DNA from: a bacterium
GTDB lineage: Bacteria > Bacteroidota > Ignavibacteria > Kapaibacteriales > UBA7675
Assembly: GCA_030430495.1 (NCBI GenBank)
Contig: JAUIKM010000023.1
Span: 1-64,000 of the forward strand
Length of the DNA stretch: 64,000 nucleotides
Reading direction: 5' to 3'
A model generated the notes under the pieces. That model was not told the origin of the DNA. It made no database searches and saw nothing but the letters and a program-made list of their open reading frames with translations. This document shows, in pieces, positions 1-8,537 of this stretch. The translations under genes and the position numbers were made by a program. Numbering within the stretch: position 1 is the first letter of the stretch; every line of letters starts with the position of its first letter.

Positions 1-330
1 GGAGTTTAACAAGAGCGACGCGATCGCACAAGCGGATACAACTGAACGTGGTTGAAAACGTGGTTGAACGCGCCGGGGACGTGGTTGAACGGGAAAGTCG
101 AGCCGGAAGTCGCGGAGAAGTCGTTGAAGAATAGAGCCGTGGGCTGAGTCCTTAGTTTGAAGACTTTGAGTTTGTTTAAAATGGCCGCACTTTCGGCTAG
201 ATCAGGGGACCACCCCGCCGCCGCCACGGTCGATTCCTCCGCGAACCAGGCACACTCCTCCCACCCTGCATTGTGTGCAGATTTTTTGAGTGAAGGCCGT
301 CGCGGAATCACGCGCCGCATGCTGCGCGTT
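1..330. repeat. First copy of a 339-bp tandem direct repeat
   Basis: This segment is repeated almost base for base at 340-669, a period of 339 bp. It may continue leftward beyond the window. Inside it the word ACGTGGTTGAA occurs three times in short order (about 47-90). Open frames on both strands are short, repeat with the DNA and resemble no known family, so it is treated as non-coding. Confidence 0.9.
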
Positions 331-339
331 TCATCGTGG

Positions 340-669
340 GGAGTTTAACAAGAGCGACGCGATCGCACAAGCGGATACAACTGAACGTGGTTGAAAACGT
401 GGTTGAACGCGCCGGGGACGTGGTTGAACGGGAAAGTCGAGCCGGAAGTCGCGGAGAAGTCGTTGAGGAATAGAGCCGTGCGCTGAGTCCTTGGTTTGAA
501 GACTTTGAGTTTGTTTAAAACGGCCGCACTTTGGGCTAGATCAGGGGACCACCCCGCCGCCGCCACGGTCGAGTCCTACGCGAACCAGACACACTCCTCC
601 CACCCTGCATTGTGTGCAGATTTTTTGAGTGAAGGCCGTCGCGGAATCACGCGCCGCATGCTGCGCGTT
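340..669. repeat. Second copy of the 339-bp tandem repeat
   Basis: It matches 1-330 with only scattered substitutions. A third, degenerate relative seems to follow at about 671-820, where GTTGAACG and TTGAACGGGAG words and a CCGGAGTCGTGGATGTGAAG stretch echo the unit. No terminal inverted repeats or transposase reading frame are visible. Confidence 0.9.
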
Positions 670-931
670 GTATCACCACCAGTATAAGCGGAGTGTCGAA
701 GAATTTCCACGTGAAAAAACTAACCGTAGCCGGAAACGTAGTTGAACGTTCTGGTAATGCTTTTGAACGGGAGCGTTGAAAACGGTGAATGCCCGACCGG
801 AGTCGTGGATGTGAAGTCTTATTCGCCAAGGTTTCCATGAGGCAAAAACTATTTGCTCGACAAACAGCAACTCAGTTCTAAAGTTCATTTATTTCGGGTA
901 GTGCCGTTTGTAACAGTACCTCTTCGGTGAG

Positions 932-1777
932 TCAAAAAGGCAACTCTTCATCGTCGTTATTGATATGTTCGGTCTTTACTTCAATTTTCTCACTTAAATA
1001 TGAGCAGCAAGCTGCAGAAATCGAAACTAGAAGCTCTACTTCCGGACGGCTCAATGAACGATCTTCCCTGGCATGTCTCGCATATTCACAAGAGTAGCCC
1101 CACAGCTTTTCTAACGTTTGCGCTAGATTCCCAGGGAACAACGCTTGATTTCTTGATAGCAAATCGCCAAGAGTAGGTTTCCTGTTCCCAGTTACTTCTC
1201 TCAAAGTACATTCAAGCGCAGCCATGCAATGTCGTACCGCTCCTGTTAAGTTCGCTTTTGGTCTTCTGGAAATGCAGTAGAGAGCTTCTTCGATTTCTGA
1301 TCTTGATTTTAACAGTTGAGCTTTTTTAAGGTTGGTTGTTGCTTGCTTCACTGTTCTTTCAAAGGCATCGTCTCCGCGAGTAATCAATTTGCCAATTTTC
1401 AACTTCCAGCCCACTCCATTAATCTCAAAGAATCGATTGACTTCAACTTCCCACTTTTGTATGATCTCTTGATCGTAATGCGGATTTACGTCTTCGAATA
1501 AACATTCTACAAAGTCGTACACTTCGAACCATTCGGCACTGTTAATTTGACTCTCACATCTAACCCAAGTTTTGTCATCATCTGGCCAGGGATTACGTAC
1601 TTCAGACTCGTATCGAAGCTTGCACAATGCTGTGTAAACTATATCGGGGCTTAGCTTAACTCGATACCTGGCAATGGAAATAAGCCCTTCGCGAATGTTC
1701 TGTGGACACTCCCATCTTATTTCAATCTTAGGCGAATTCTTTTGCAAGTTATGGCGAGTAGAAAATGAATCATCCAT
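932..1777 (-). CDS. AbiJ-like abortive-infection family protein (AbiJ-NTD4-type N-terminus plus HEPN-like C-terminus)
   Basis: The protein has 281 residues. Its N-terminal half has the look of the AbiJ_NTD4 domain: an FSTRHNL start, a WFEVYDFVECLF helix near residue 82, and a VNRFFEINGVGWKLKIG segment near 111-127. The C-terminal half (about 165-265) resembles the helical domain found in abortive-infection proteins: AVRHCMAALECTLREVTGN, then TLGDLL, then a YARHAR motif with the Arg-His pair typical of this family. Such proteins are thought to act as toxin-type effectors in phage defence; that role is inference here. The gene is clearly AT-richer than its neighbours and sits between a tandem repeat and housekeeping genes, which suggests recent acquisition. 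No partner gene is visible in the window. Confidence 0.6.
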   Translation of the reverse strand: MDDSFSTRHNLQKNSPKIEIRWECPQNIREGLISIARYRVKLSPDIVYTALCKLRYESEVRNPWPDDDKTWVRCESQINSAEWFEVYDFVECLFEDVNPHYDQEIIQKWEVEVNRFFEINGVGWKLKIGKLITRGDDAFERTVKQATTNLKKAQLLKSRSEIEEALYCISRRPKANLTGAVRHCMAALECTLREVTGNRKPTLGDLLSRNQALFPGNLAQTLEKLWGYSCEYARHAREDRSLSRPEVELLVSISAACCSYLSEKIEVKTEHINNDDEELPF

Positions 1778-1870
1778 TTTGTCGCTGATGTAGAGTTTGA
1801 TGATTGTGTATTAGAGTGAGGTAACCAACTGCTTCAATAGAAATAGAAAATCAATTAGTAGCTAAACTAT

Positions 1871-2101
1871 TCATGGTTTCGTATTTAACTTCTTCAAACT
1901 GTCTTCACCGACCCCATGCACTTCCGCCTCCGCCGCGCGCACCGAATCGCGCCGGTGGTTTGCCTTCACACGCATTGAATCCAGGTAGTGTTTTTTGTAC
2001 TCAAAACGGCGCTGTTTGGCTTCGTAGCGCTCGCACCAGCCGCCGGTCAGTGCAAAGGCGCTGAGCAGCGCCGCCGCGATGAAAATCGGAAAGCGTTTCA
2101 T
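1871..2101 (-). CDS. Small exported protein of unknown function
   Basis: This 76-residue protein begins with a clear export signal (MKRFPIFIAAALLSAFALTG) followed by a short, highly charged tail rich in Arg, Lys and Glu. Its ATG overlaps the stop codon of the upstream rlmB gene in an ATGA arrangement, which suggests translational coupling and a shared transcript. I do not recognise a family. The overlap and signal peptide argue that it is real; the tail is too short and charged to suggest an enzyme. Confidence 0.6.
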   Translation of the reverse strand: MKRFPIFIAAALLSAFALTGGWCERYEAKQRRFEYKKHYLDSMRVKANHRRDSVRAAEAEVHGVGEDSLKKLNTKP

Positions 2102-2856
2102 GCCGGTTTCTCCGCGTGGCGGCGGCGGCGCAGAATCTCGAAGAACATCACCCCGGCGGCCACGGAGGCGTTCAGTGAGGAAATTTTACCGGCCATCGGC
2201 ACCCGTACCTGCACGTCGCACATCTTCAGAATGGGCGCGCTGATGCCCGCGCCTTCACTGCCGATGACAATAACCTGCGGGCCGTCGTAATCGACCGCGT
2301 CGTAGTCTTCCGCGCCGGCGTCGGCGCAACCCACTATCCGGAAATCGGCGTTGCGGCAGTCGATCAAAGCCTTTTCCAGCGGTCCCACCTTTGCCACCGG
2401 CAGATGCTCAAACGCGCCGGCGGCCGTTTTGAGCGCCACGTTGGTGATCGGAGCGCCGCCGCGCTCGGGGATGATCAGTCCGTGAATGCCGGCGCACTCG
2501 GCCGAGCGTGCGATTGCACCCAAATTATGCGGATCGCTGATGCCGTCAAGGGCGGCCAGCACCGGACTGTCGCTGCGCTCGTAGGCCAGGTCGATCAGCT
2601 CGACCAGACTGCGCCGCGGCACCGGACTCACCAACGCGATGACGCCCTGGGCGGCGTGCATGCCCGCCTTCAGTTCGCGCTCCATCGCGCCGAACTTGCG
2701 CGTGTCGGCTATCACACAGGCGACGGAGCGCCTTTGCGCCTCGCTGCGGATCTGGGCCGTGCCGCCGTCTTCCGCCCCGTGGCGAATAAAAATCTTCTCA
2801 ATCTCGCGGCCGCCGCGCAGGGCTTCCAGGACTGGATTGCGTCCAAAAATGTACAT
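2098..2856 (-). CDS. rlmB: 23S rRNA (guanosine-2'-O-)-methyltransferase RlmB, TrmH/SpoU family
   Basis: This 252-residue protein has the full SpoU/TrmH layout. An N-terminal substrate-binding domain starts at MYIFGRNPVLEAL. It is followed by the catalytic SPOUT motifs: DPHNLGAIARSAECAG (motif 1), IVIGSEGAGIS (motif 2) and SSLNASVAAGV (motif 3). RlmB methylates the 2'-hydroxyl of a conserved guanosine in 23S rRNA using S-adenosylmethionine. The frame stays open upstream to 3024, but the family begins at the MYIFG methionine, so the start at 2856 is chosen. It diverges from scpA, whose start lies about 220 bp away. Confidence 0.92.
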   Translation of the reverse strand: MYIFGRNPVLEALRGGREIEKIFIRHGAEDGGTAQIRSEAQRRSVACVIADTRKFGAMERELKAGMHAAQGVIALVSPVPRRSLVELIDLAYERSDSPVLAALDGISDPHNLGAIARSAECAGIHGLIIPERGGAPITNVALKTAAGAFEHLPVAKVGPLEKALIDCRNADFRIVGCADAGAEDYDAVDYDGPQVIVIGSEGAGISAPILKMCDVQVRVPMAGKISSLNASVAAGVMFFEILRRRRHAEKPA

Positions 2857-3077
2857 AGGGACTCTGCTGTTGGAATCAAGGGAATGCAGTTGCTGTGTCG
2901 TCGAATGGCCGAATTTATTTTTTGATATGCCTTCCGCGAACGTCTGAACATTCTTTACACGGCGCGTAAATTTTCCTGAACATTTTAATATCTTTGCGGT
3001 TCTCGTCGAGCTACGGCCCGACATCGGCGACGCCGGCCGACCTGCCGTCGTTCATTCCCCGAGTGAGCAATTTACGC

Positions 3078-3797
3078 ATGTACAAAGTCGAACTGCCCAA
3101 TTTTGAAGGCCCGCTCGACCTGCTTCTCTTTTTCATCAAGCGGGACGAGCTGGACATCTACGACATTCCGATAGCGCGCATTACCAGCGAGTTTCTGGAC
3201 TACGTGCGCCTGATGGAATTGCTCGATCTGGAGCTGGCCGGCGAATTCCTTGTGATGGCGTCCATGCTCATGCAAATCAAGGTGCGCATGTTGCTGCCGC
3301 GTGAGGAACGCGGGGAAAACGAGGAAGCCGAAGAAGAGGATCCGCGCTCCGAACTCGTGCGTCGCCTGCTGGAGTACAAACGCTACAAAGAAAGCGCCGA
3401 ACAGCTGGCGAAGCGCGCCGAAGTCGAGCGATACGCCTACTACCGCCAGTTCTTTAAAGCCGATGCGGTGAGTACCGACGACGAGGAAGATCTGCTGAGC
3501 AACGTGACGCTGTTTGATCTGATTGCGGCGTTCAAACGCGCCATGGAACGCGCGCCGCGCGAAGCGCCCAAACACCGGATCGAATTTGAACCCGTCACGA
3601 TTGAAGAGCAGGCCGACTTTATCATGGGTGAACTGCAGGAAAAAAAGCAGATTTCTTTCTTTACCGCGACGAACGCGCTGCACATCGGCGCCGTCATCGT
3701 CACGTTTCTGGCTATCCTCGAACTGATGCGGGCGGGCAGACTGGCCATACGACAGAGCGCCGCGTTCGAGGACATTCTGCTGTACCGTCCGGATTGA
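3078..3797 (+). CDS. scpA: Segregation and condensation protein A
   Basis: This 239-residue protein matches ScpA, the kleisin subunit of the bacterial SMC-ScpAB condensin. The N-terminal signature is NFEGPLDLLLFFIKRDELDI; a variable acidic middle (REERGENEEAEEEDPRSE) follows, and a C-terminal winged-helix region ends in FEDILLYRPD. The ATG at 3078 gives MYKVELPNFEGPL, the usual family start; the frame is open further upstream but without family resemblance. It is directly followed by scpB, the normal partner, so the pair probably forms an operon for chromosome organisation and segregation. Confidence 0.93.
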   Translation: MYKVELPNFEGPLDLLLFFIKRDELDIYDIPIARITSEFLDYVRLMELLDLELAGEFLVMASMLMQIKVRMLLPREERGENEEAEEEDPRSELVRRLLEYKRYKESAEQLAKRAEVERYAYYRQFFKADAVSTDDEEDLLSNVTLFDLIAAFKRAMERAPREAPKHRIEFEPVTIEEQADFIMGELQEKKQISFFTATNALHIGAVIVTFLAILELMRAGRLAIRQSAAFEDILLYRPD

Positions 3798-3828
3798 TCC
3801 GGCGCAGCTTCCATTGCCGACAGTCATT

Positions 3829-5874
3829 ATGCAAAAACTCGTCAGCCCTTTTCTCGACCTGGAACGCGAAGACCAGCGTCTCGCTCTCGAAGCAATCATC
3901 TTTGCTTCGGATGAACCCCTGTCTACTGCCGCGCTCTACCGGCTGCTCGTTGAGCCGGATGCCGACGTGCGCGCAATCGAGGAAGAAGACGCGCTCGAAA
4001 ATATAGAACCAAACAGCCTGGTCTCCGAGCCGGAAGCCGCAGAATCCGAATCCTCCGCGTCCGAGCCTCAGGACGGTGAGTCCCGCTCCGAGCTGACGAC
4101 CGCCGAGCCGGAAGCCACCAACGACGACTCCGATGCCGAAGCAGAATCCGAATCCTCCGCGTCCGAGCCTCAGGACGATGTGTCCCGCTCCGAGCTGACG
4201 ACCGCCGAGCCGGAAGCCGCCAACGATGAGTCCGACTCCGATGCGGACGACGAAATCGACGAGTCCGAATCTGGCGACGAAACCGACGACCAAACAGACG
4301 TCGAAACGGACGACGAAACCGGCGAGTCCGAATCCGACGACAAATCGGAAGGCAAAGAGGAAAACTCCGAACCGGAAGCTGCAAGCGAAGAAGTGCCGGA
4401 CGCTGACACCGCTCCGCAATCCGGTGAAAACGCGGCCAACGGCGAAGACAAAACCGCAGCTCAGGCGCGCCACATTGAAGGCGATCCCGCCGGCGTATTG
4501 ACCAAACTGCGCAAACAGCAGGAAACGCTCAAAAAATTACACCGCGAAAAACGGCGCGAAATCCGCAGCCTCTTCGATGAACTGATCGAAGAAATCAACG
4601 CGGATCTGGACGAGTCCGGTCGGCCCTTCCACGTGGTGCGCATCGCCGGCGGATACCAGTTTGCCACGCGCCCCGAACACGGCGAAATGATCGTGCGCCT
4701 GCAGGGCTCGCGCACCCGCCGTCGCCTCTCGCGCGCGGCCGTCGAATCGCTGGCGATTATCGCATACCGCCAGCCGCTGTCCAAGTCCGATGTCGAGGCG
4801 ATCCGCGGCGTCAACTCCGGCGAGGTCATCAAAAAGCTGATGGAAAAAGGGCTCGTCTCAATCGTCGGCCGCTCCGACAGCGTCGGCAAACCACTGCTCT
4901 ACGGCACGACCCGCGAATTCCTCAAAACCTTTGGTCTGCACGATCTGACCGACCTGCCGCGTCCGCGCGAACTCAAGGAAATTCTGCGCGACAGCCAGGA
5001 AGAAATGAGCCAGTACCAGACGATTATCATCGATGAGGACGACAACATCGAAGTCATCGAAGAGCGCATCCAGTCGATTACCGGCGAGTCGCCGCTCGTG
5101 GAAGGCAAGTACATCTCGCAGCGCGACCGCGATCCAGACGACGATGATGATGCGGACGATTCCGATGAGGAAATCCGCGACCGCGACTCCGGCGAGGAAG
5201 ATGTCGATCCTGATTCCGCTGCCGGTGATGAAAACGCCGATGTCGATGAATCAGATGACGCTGACGCCGCTGACGCCGCTGACGCTGAAGAATCAGACGA
5301 TGATGACGATGACGCTGATGAATCAGACGACGACGACGACGACGACGACGATGATGACGCTGATGACGACGATGACGATGACGATGACGACGCTGATGAA
5401 TCAGATGACGACGATGACGCCGATGATGACGATGACGACGATGACGATGACGACGCTGATGAATCAGATGACGCTGATGACGCCGATGATGACGATGACG
5501 ACGCTGATGAATCAGATGACGACGACGATGACGATGACGAGTCAGACGACGACGACGATGATGACGATGACGAATCAGATGACGATGACGAGTCAGACGA
5601 CGACGACGAATCTGACGACGACGAGTCAGACGATGACGCCGATGATGAGTCTGACGACGACGATGATGACGACGAGCCCGCGGCTGAGCGCGCGGAGGAT
5701 CGCGACAAAAATACTGCCGGCGATCGTGGACGCGACGCCGACAACCGCACGACTAACAAGAGCTCAGAAACCGCCACCGAAGGTGCGGAATCAAGGAAGC
5801 CGCAGTTCGCCGGGCCGCGTAAAGAGCAGGACAAAAATGCGCCCGAGATCCGCTTTATGAAGCGCCGCAACTGA
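3829..5874 (+). CDS. scpB: Segregation and condensation protein B with giant acidic inserts
   Basis: ScpB is usually about 180-250 residues; this one is 681. Residues 1-50 carry the first half of the N-terminal winged helix (LALEAIIFASDEPLSTAALY). A Ser/Glu/Asp-rich insert of roughly 150 residues then interrupts it, containing two near-identical blocks built on SESSASEPQD and SRSELTTAEPEA. The fold resumes near residue 220 (LTKLRKQQETLKKLHREKRR) and runs through SRAAVESLAIIAYRQPLSKS to PLLYGTTREFLKTFGL near 350. From about 430 to 620 comes a tail made almost wholly of Asp with Ser, Glu and Ala. The ATG at 3829 is preferred to an in-frame TTG five codons earlier. ScpB bridges ScpA in condensin; the acidic regions are not family features. 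Confidence 0.9.
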   Translation: MQKLVSPFLDLEREDQRLALEAIIFASDEPLSTAALYRLLVEPDADVRAIEEEDALENIEPNSLVSEPEAAESESSASEPQDGESRSELTTAEPEATNDDSDAEAESESSASEPQDDVSRSELTTAEPEAANDESDSDADDEIDESESGDETDDQTDVETDDETGESESDDKSEGKEENSEPEAASEEVPDADTAPQSGENAANGEDKTAAQARHIEGDPAGVLTKLRKQQETLKKLHREKRREIRSLFDELIEEINADLDESGRPFHVVRIAGGYQFATRPEHGEMIVRLQGSRTRRRLSRAAVESLAIIAYRQPLSKSDVEAIRGVNSGEVIKKLMEKGLVSIVGRSDSVGKPLLYGTTREFLKTFGLHDLTDLPRPRELKEILRDSQEEMSQYQTIIIDEDDNIEVIEERIQSITGESPLVEGKYISQRDRDPDDDDDADDSDEEIRDRDSGEEDVDPDSAAGDENADVDESDDADAADAADAEESDDDDDDADESDDDDDDDDDDDADDDDDDDDDDADESDDDDDADDDDDDDDDDDADESDDADDADDDDDDADESDDDDDDDDESDDDDDDDDDESDDDDESDDDDESDDDESDDDADDESDDDDDDDEPAAERAEDRDKNTAGDRGRDADNRTTNKSSETATEGAESRKPQFAGPRKEQDKNAPEIRFMKRRN

Positions 5875-5883
5875 GCGCAGTAT

Positions 5884-6393
5884 TCAGGAAAGCCCGAACA
5901 GCTTTTTGTATTCGTCAATCTCCTTTTGACTGACCTTGCGCGGTTTTTCGCCGGCATCCTCCATCGCGCCGCGCAGCGACCTGGCCGCCTTTTTTACCGT
6001 CTTTTTATTGCCTTTGGCCAGCCGCGCCAGGAACTGCTCCGCCCGCAGCGTCTCGCATTCAAAGCGCCGCGCAAAGGCCGCCACCTCCTGATCATTGGAG
6101 ACGACAATCCACTCACCGGCCCTTCTGGAGCTGCGAACGATCTTTTTTATCACGGCATCGGCATTCTGGTTGACGCGTGTGCCGCGCACAAAAATCACGT
6201 CGTCGATCGTGCGGGATTTGACGTCGCGCCCATCAAAAACCAGCGTGCAGCGCACGTCGCGCCGGGCCAGGGCATAACTTTTGGCGCGTTCGATCAGCAG
6301 CTCGCGCGCATCGTTGAGGGACTGCCGCAGCAGCTGGTCCCAGTCGGGATTGGCGTGCAGGACGTTGTGGGCATCGATGAGGTAGTTGGTCAT
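5884..6393 (-). CDS. NYN-domain (YacP-like) predicted RNA-binding or nuclease protein
   Basis: This 169-residue protein begins MTNYLIDAHNVLHANPDWDQ, the hallmark of the YacP/NYN branch of PIN-like nucleases. Conserved acidic positions follow in LVFDGRD and VSNDQEVAAFA, and NQNADAVIKKIV lies between them. NYN proteins use clustered aspartates to bind metal and cleave RNA; B. subtilis YacP (Rae1) is a ribosome-associated mRNA nuclease. A GGAAAG sequence lies just upstream of the ATG at 6393, which supports that start over the upstream open frame. It converges on scpB. Confidence 0.82.
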   Translation of the reverse strand: MTNYLIDAHNVLHANPDWDQLLRQSLNDARELLIERAKSYALARRDVRCTLVFDGRDVKSRTIDDVIFVRGTRVNQNADAVIKKIVRSSRRAGEWIVVSNDQEVAAFARRFECETLRAEQFLARLAKGNKKTVKKAARSLRGAMEDAGEKPRKVSQKEIDEYKKLFGLS

Positions 6394-6727
6394 GGTGCAT
6401 CTTTCCGGATGTTTTTTCAGCTCTTTCCAGCAAAGGCCATTTTGTTTTTCACCGAGGTAGAAATGTCGGGAATTCAAGCTGTGGCGGGCCTTCCGGCTGA
6501 AAATCAGAGGCCGCGCCGGGAGACATCCCGCACATCAAAAAACATCTCAAGGGACGTTTTCAAGCGGAAGATTCGTATTTTAGATGTTTGCCGCTTTCGC
6601 CGGACGGGCTCCCGCATGAACGATGGGAACGCGCCGGCCTCAAAAAATCTGCGGAACCTGCGTCCGGTATGTCGACGATATGGCGCGGGCGCCCAATAGT
6701 TCTGGAACGTAAAGGACAAGAAGACGC

Positions 6728-7612
6728 ATGATCATCAGCATGACAGGTTTCGGCCGCGGTCAGGTTTCCAAAAACGGTGTAACCGTCACCGCCGAGATTC
6801 GCAGTGTCAACAGCCGTTTCCTCGAAATTTCGACGGGCGGGCTGCCGCGGCGTTTTGCCGCCTACGAAAATGAAGTTCGCGACATGATCAAAGGCAAACT
6901 GTCGCGCGGCAAGTTGAACCTCAGCGTCACCGTCGACAATAACGGCGACGCCGCGGCGGAAGGGCTCGTTAACATTCCGGCGGCCAAAGCCTACCTGAAT
7001 GCCCTGCAGTCGATCCGCAAAGAACTGAAAATTAAGGAAACTGTCAAACTGGAGCACCTGCTGCAAAACCAGGACATTTTCCGTCCCGTTGAAGGCGACA
7101 ACGACGTCGTCGAAGCCGAGTTTGTGCAGGTGGCCGAAGCTATTGAAGTTGCGCTGGACGAACTCAACAGCATGCGCAGCAAGGAAGGCCGCGAGCTGCG
7201 CGACGACATGATCAAACGCATCAAGGACATCGAGAAAAACGTCGACACCATCGAGAAGATGACGATCGACCGCATTCCGGCCGAGCGTCAGCGTCTGCGC
7301 GAGCGCATCGGCAAACTGTTCGAGAGCGATGAGATCGACGAGCAGCGCCTGGAGATGGAAATTGTCATCCTGGCGGATAAACTCGACATTTCCGAAGAGT
7401 GCGTGCGCATGCGCAGCCACATCAAGTTCTTCAACGAAGCGCTCAACGCCAAGGACAAACCCGGCCGCAAGATTAACTTCCTGCTGCAGGAAATGAATCG
7501 CGAAGTCAACACGATGGGTTCCAAGAGCAACGACGCCAAGATTTCGCACACCGTCGTGGCCGTGAAGGAAGACCTGGAGAAGATCCGCGAGCAGGTTCAG
7601 AACGTCGAATAA
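6728..7612 (+). CDS. yicC: YicC family protein (endoribonuclease-related)
   Basis: This 294-residue protein is a full-length YicC homologue. It opens with MIISMTGFGRGQV and the EIRSVNSRFLEI motif, and ends with the DUF1732 region: LFFNEAL-like KFFNEAL, then FLLQEMNREVNTMGSKSNDA near 253-275 and a helical C-terminus. E. coli YicC is reported to act in RNA decay. Here it sits 33 bp upstream of gmk, the same order seen in many bacteria, so the two are probably co-transcribed. Confidence 0.92.
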   Translation: MIISMTGFGRGQVSKNGVTVTAEIRSVNSRFLEISTGGLPRRFAAYENEVRDMIKGKLSRGKLNLSVTVDNNGDAAAEGLVNIPAAKAYLNALQSIRKELKIKETVKLEHLLQNQDIFRPVEGDNDVVEAEFVQVAEAIEVALDELNSMRSKEGRELRDDMIKRIKDIEKNVDTIEKMTIDRIPAERQRLRERIGKLFESDEIDEQRLEMEIVILADKLDISEECVRMRSHIKFFNEALNAKDKPGRKINFLLQEMNREVNTMGSKSNDAKISHTVVAVKEDLEKIREQVQNVE

Positions 7613-7645
7613 ACTGCGTCGCAGGCCGCGACGCATTCCGATGAG

Positions 7646-8212
7646 ATGCAAAAACGACTCCTGATTATTTCGGCGCCGAGCGGGGCCGGCAAAACGACAA
7701 TTGCCGGCCGCCTCATGTCCGCCTTTCCGCAGCTTGCTTTTTCCGTTTCCGCCACCACACGGTCGCGCCGCCCCGGCGAGGTCGACGGCAAGCACTACTA
7801 TTTCCTTACGCACGACGAGTTTAAACAGCGCATCGCCGCGGGCGATCTGGTTGAATACGAAGAGATTTACGGCAACTACTACGGCACCTTGCGCAGCGAA
7901 ATCCAGGCTTCGCTGGACGCCGGCCGCACCCTGATCTTCGACGTGGACGTCAAAGGCGCGCTTTCACTTAAACAACAATTCCCCGATCAGTGTTTACTGG
8001 TGTTCATAGCGCCGCCGAGTCTCGAGGTTCTGCAGGCGCGTCTTGCCGGCCGCAAGACCGAAGACGAAGCGCAGCTGGCGCGCCGCATGGAGCGCGCGCG
8101 CGAGGAGATGGACTACCGCAGCCGTTTTGACATCGTGGTTGTCAACGACGACCTTGAGCGCGCCGTGGAGGAGCTGGTTGGGGCGTTGGGGGCGAAGCTG
8201 GCGGCCGAGTGA
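7646..8212 (+). CDS. gmk: Guanylate kinase
   Basis: This 188-residue enzyme phosphorylates GMP to GDP with ATP. The P-loop is SAPSGAGKTT at residues 9-18. The GMP-binding segment SATTRSRRPGEVDGKHYYF follows at about 35-53, with EYEEIYGNYYGT after it. The lid carries the arginines in RRMERAREEM, and the C-terminal DIVVVNDDLERAV closes the fold. Length and order are standard. It follows yicC closely. Confidence 0.96.
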   Translation: MQKRLLIISAPSGAGKTTIAGRLMSAFPQLAFSVSATTRSRRPGEVDGKHYYFLTHDEFKQRIAAGDLVEYEEIYGNYYGTLRSEIQASLDAGRTLIFDVDVKGALSLKQQFPDQCLLVFIAPPSLEVLQARLAGRKTEDEAQLARRMERAREEMDYRSRFDIVVVNDDLERAVEELVGALGAKLAAE

Positions 8213-8458
8213 GTCGGGCGCACAACCTGTTGGTGAGGAGATTACTTCAGTTTTTTTGCAATACGGTTGCTCGCCCTCCTATGTCTTCCCGCCCGGCAGC
8301 GAAACCTGTTTTTAACTCTGATCCGTTTTTCTGCCCGTTAACATCCTGTTCATTGTTGCCGTCGAATTTATTGGGATGCCTCAGCCGTGTTCCGCAATAT
8401 TGTGTCCAGGGATATTCGGTCTTGATTTGAACGGCATCACAAAATTTCAGCATTAAAC
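8213..8458. other. Intergenic stretch after gmk
   Basis: The stretch between gmk and the terminator holds no convincing gene or RNA. It contains several T-runs (TTTTTTT near 8250, and near 8310 and 8325) that could act as weak extra termination sites, but none is preceded by a strong hairpin. Confidence 0.5.
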
Positions 8459-8490
8459 AAAACGGGCCCACTCAGGGGCCCGTTTTGTTT
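8459..8490. terminator. Strong bidirectional rho-independent terminator
   Basis: An 11-bp perfect stem, AAAACGGGCCC-type arms around a six-base loop (ACTCAG), is flanked by A-rich and T-rich tracts on both sides. It lies between the convergent gmk and ATP-grasp genes and can serve both. Confidence 0.9.
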
Positions 8491-8537
8491 TACTAAACTC
8501 AAATCTTTCGGATTTAACAATCCCAAGGCTTCTCACT

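Noticed and set aside
6-888. Short frames in the tandem repeat
   Set aside because: They duplicate with the DNA unit, lack ribosome sites and resemble no protein.
4899-5957. 352-codon Ser-rich frame on the minus strand
   Set aside because: It is the mirror of the GAC/GAT-rich scpB tail; poly-Ser arises from the reverse complement and has no family resemblance.
6560-7813. 417-codon minus-strand frame over yicC
   Set aside because: It is antisense to two conserved genes (yicC and gmk) and shows no domain; long antisense frames are expected in GC-rich DNA.
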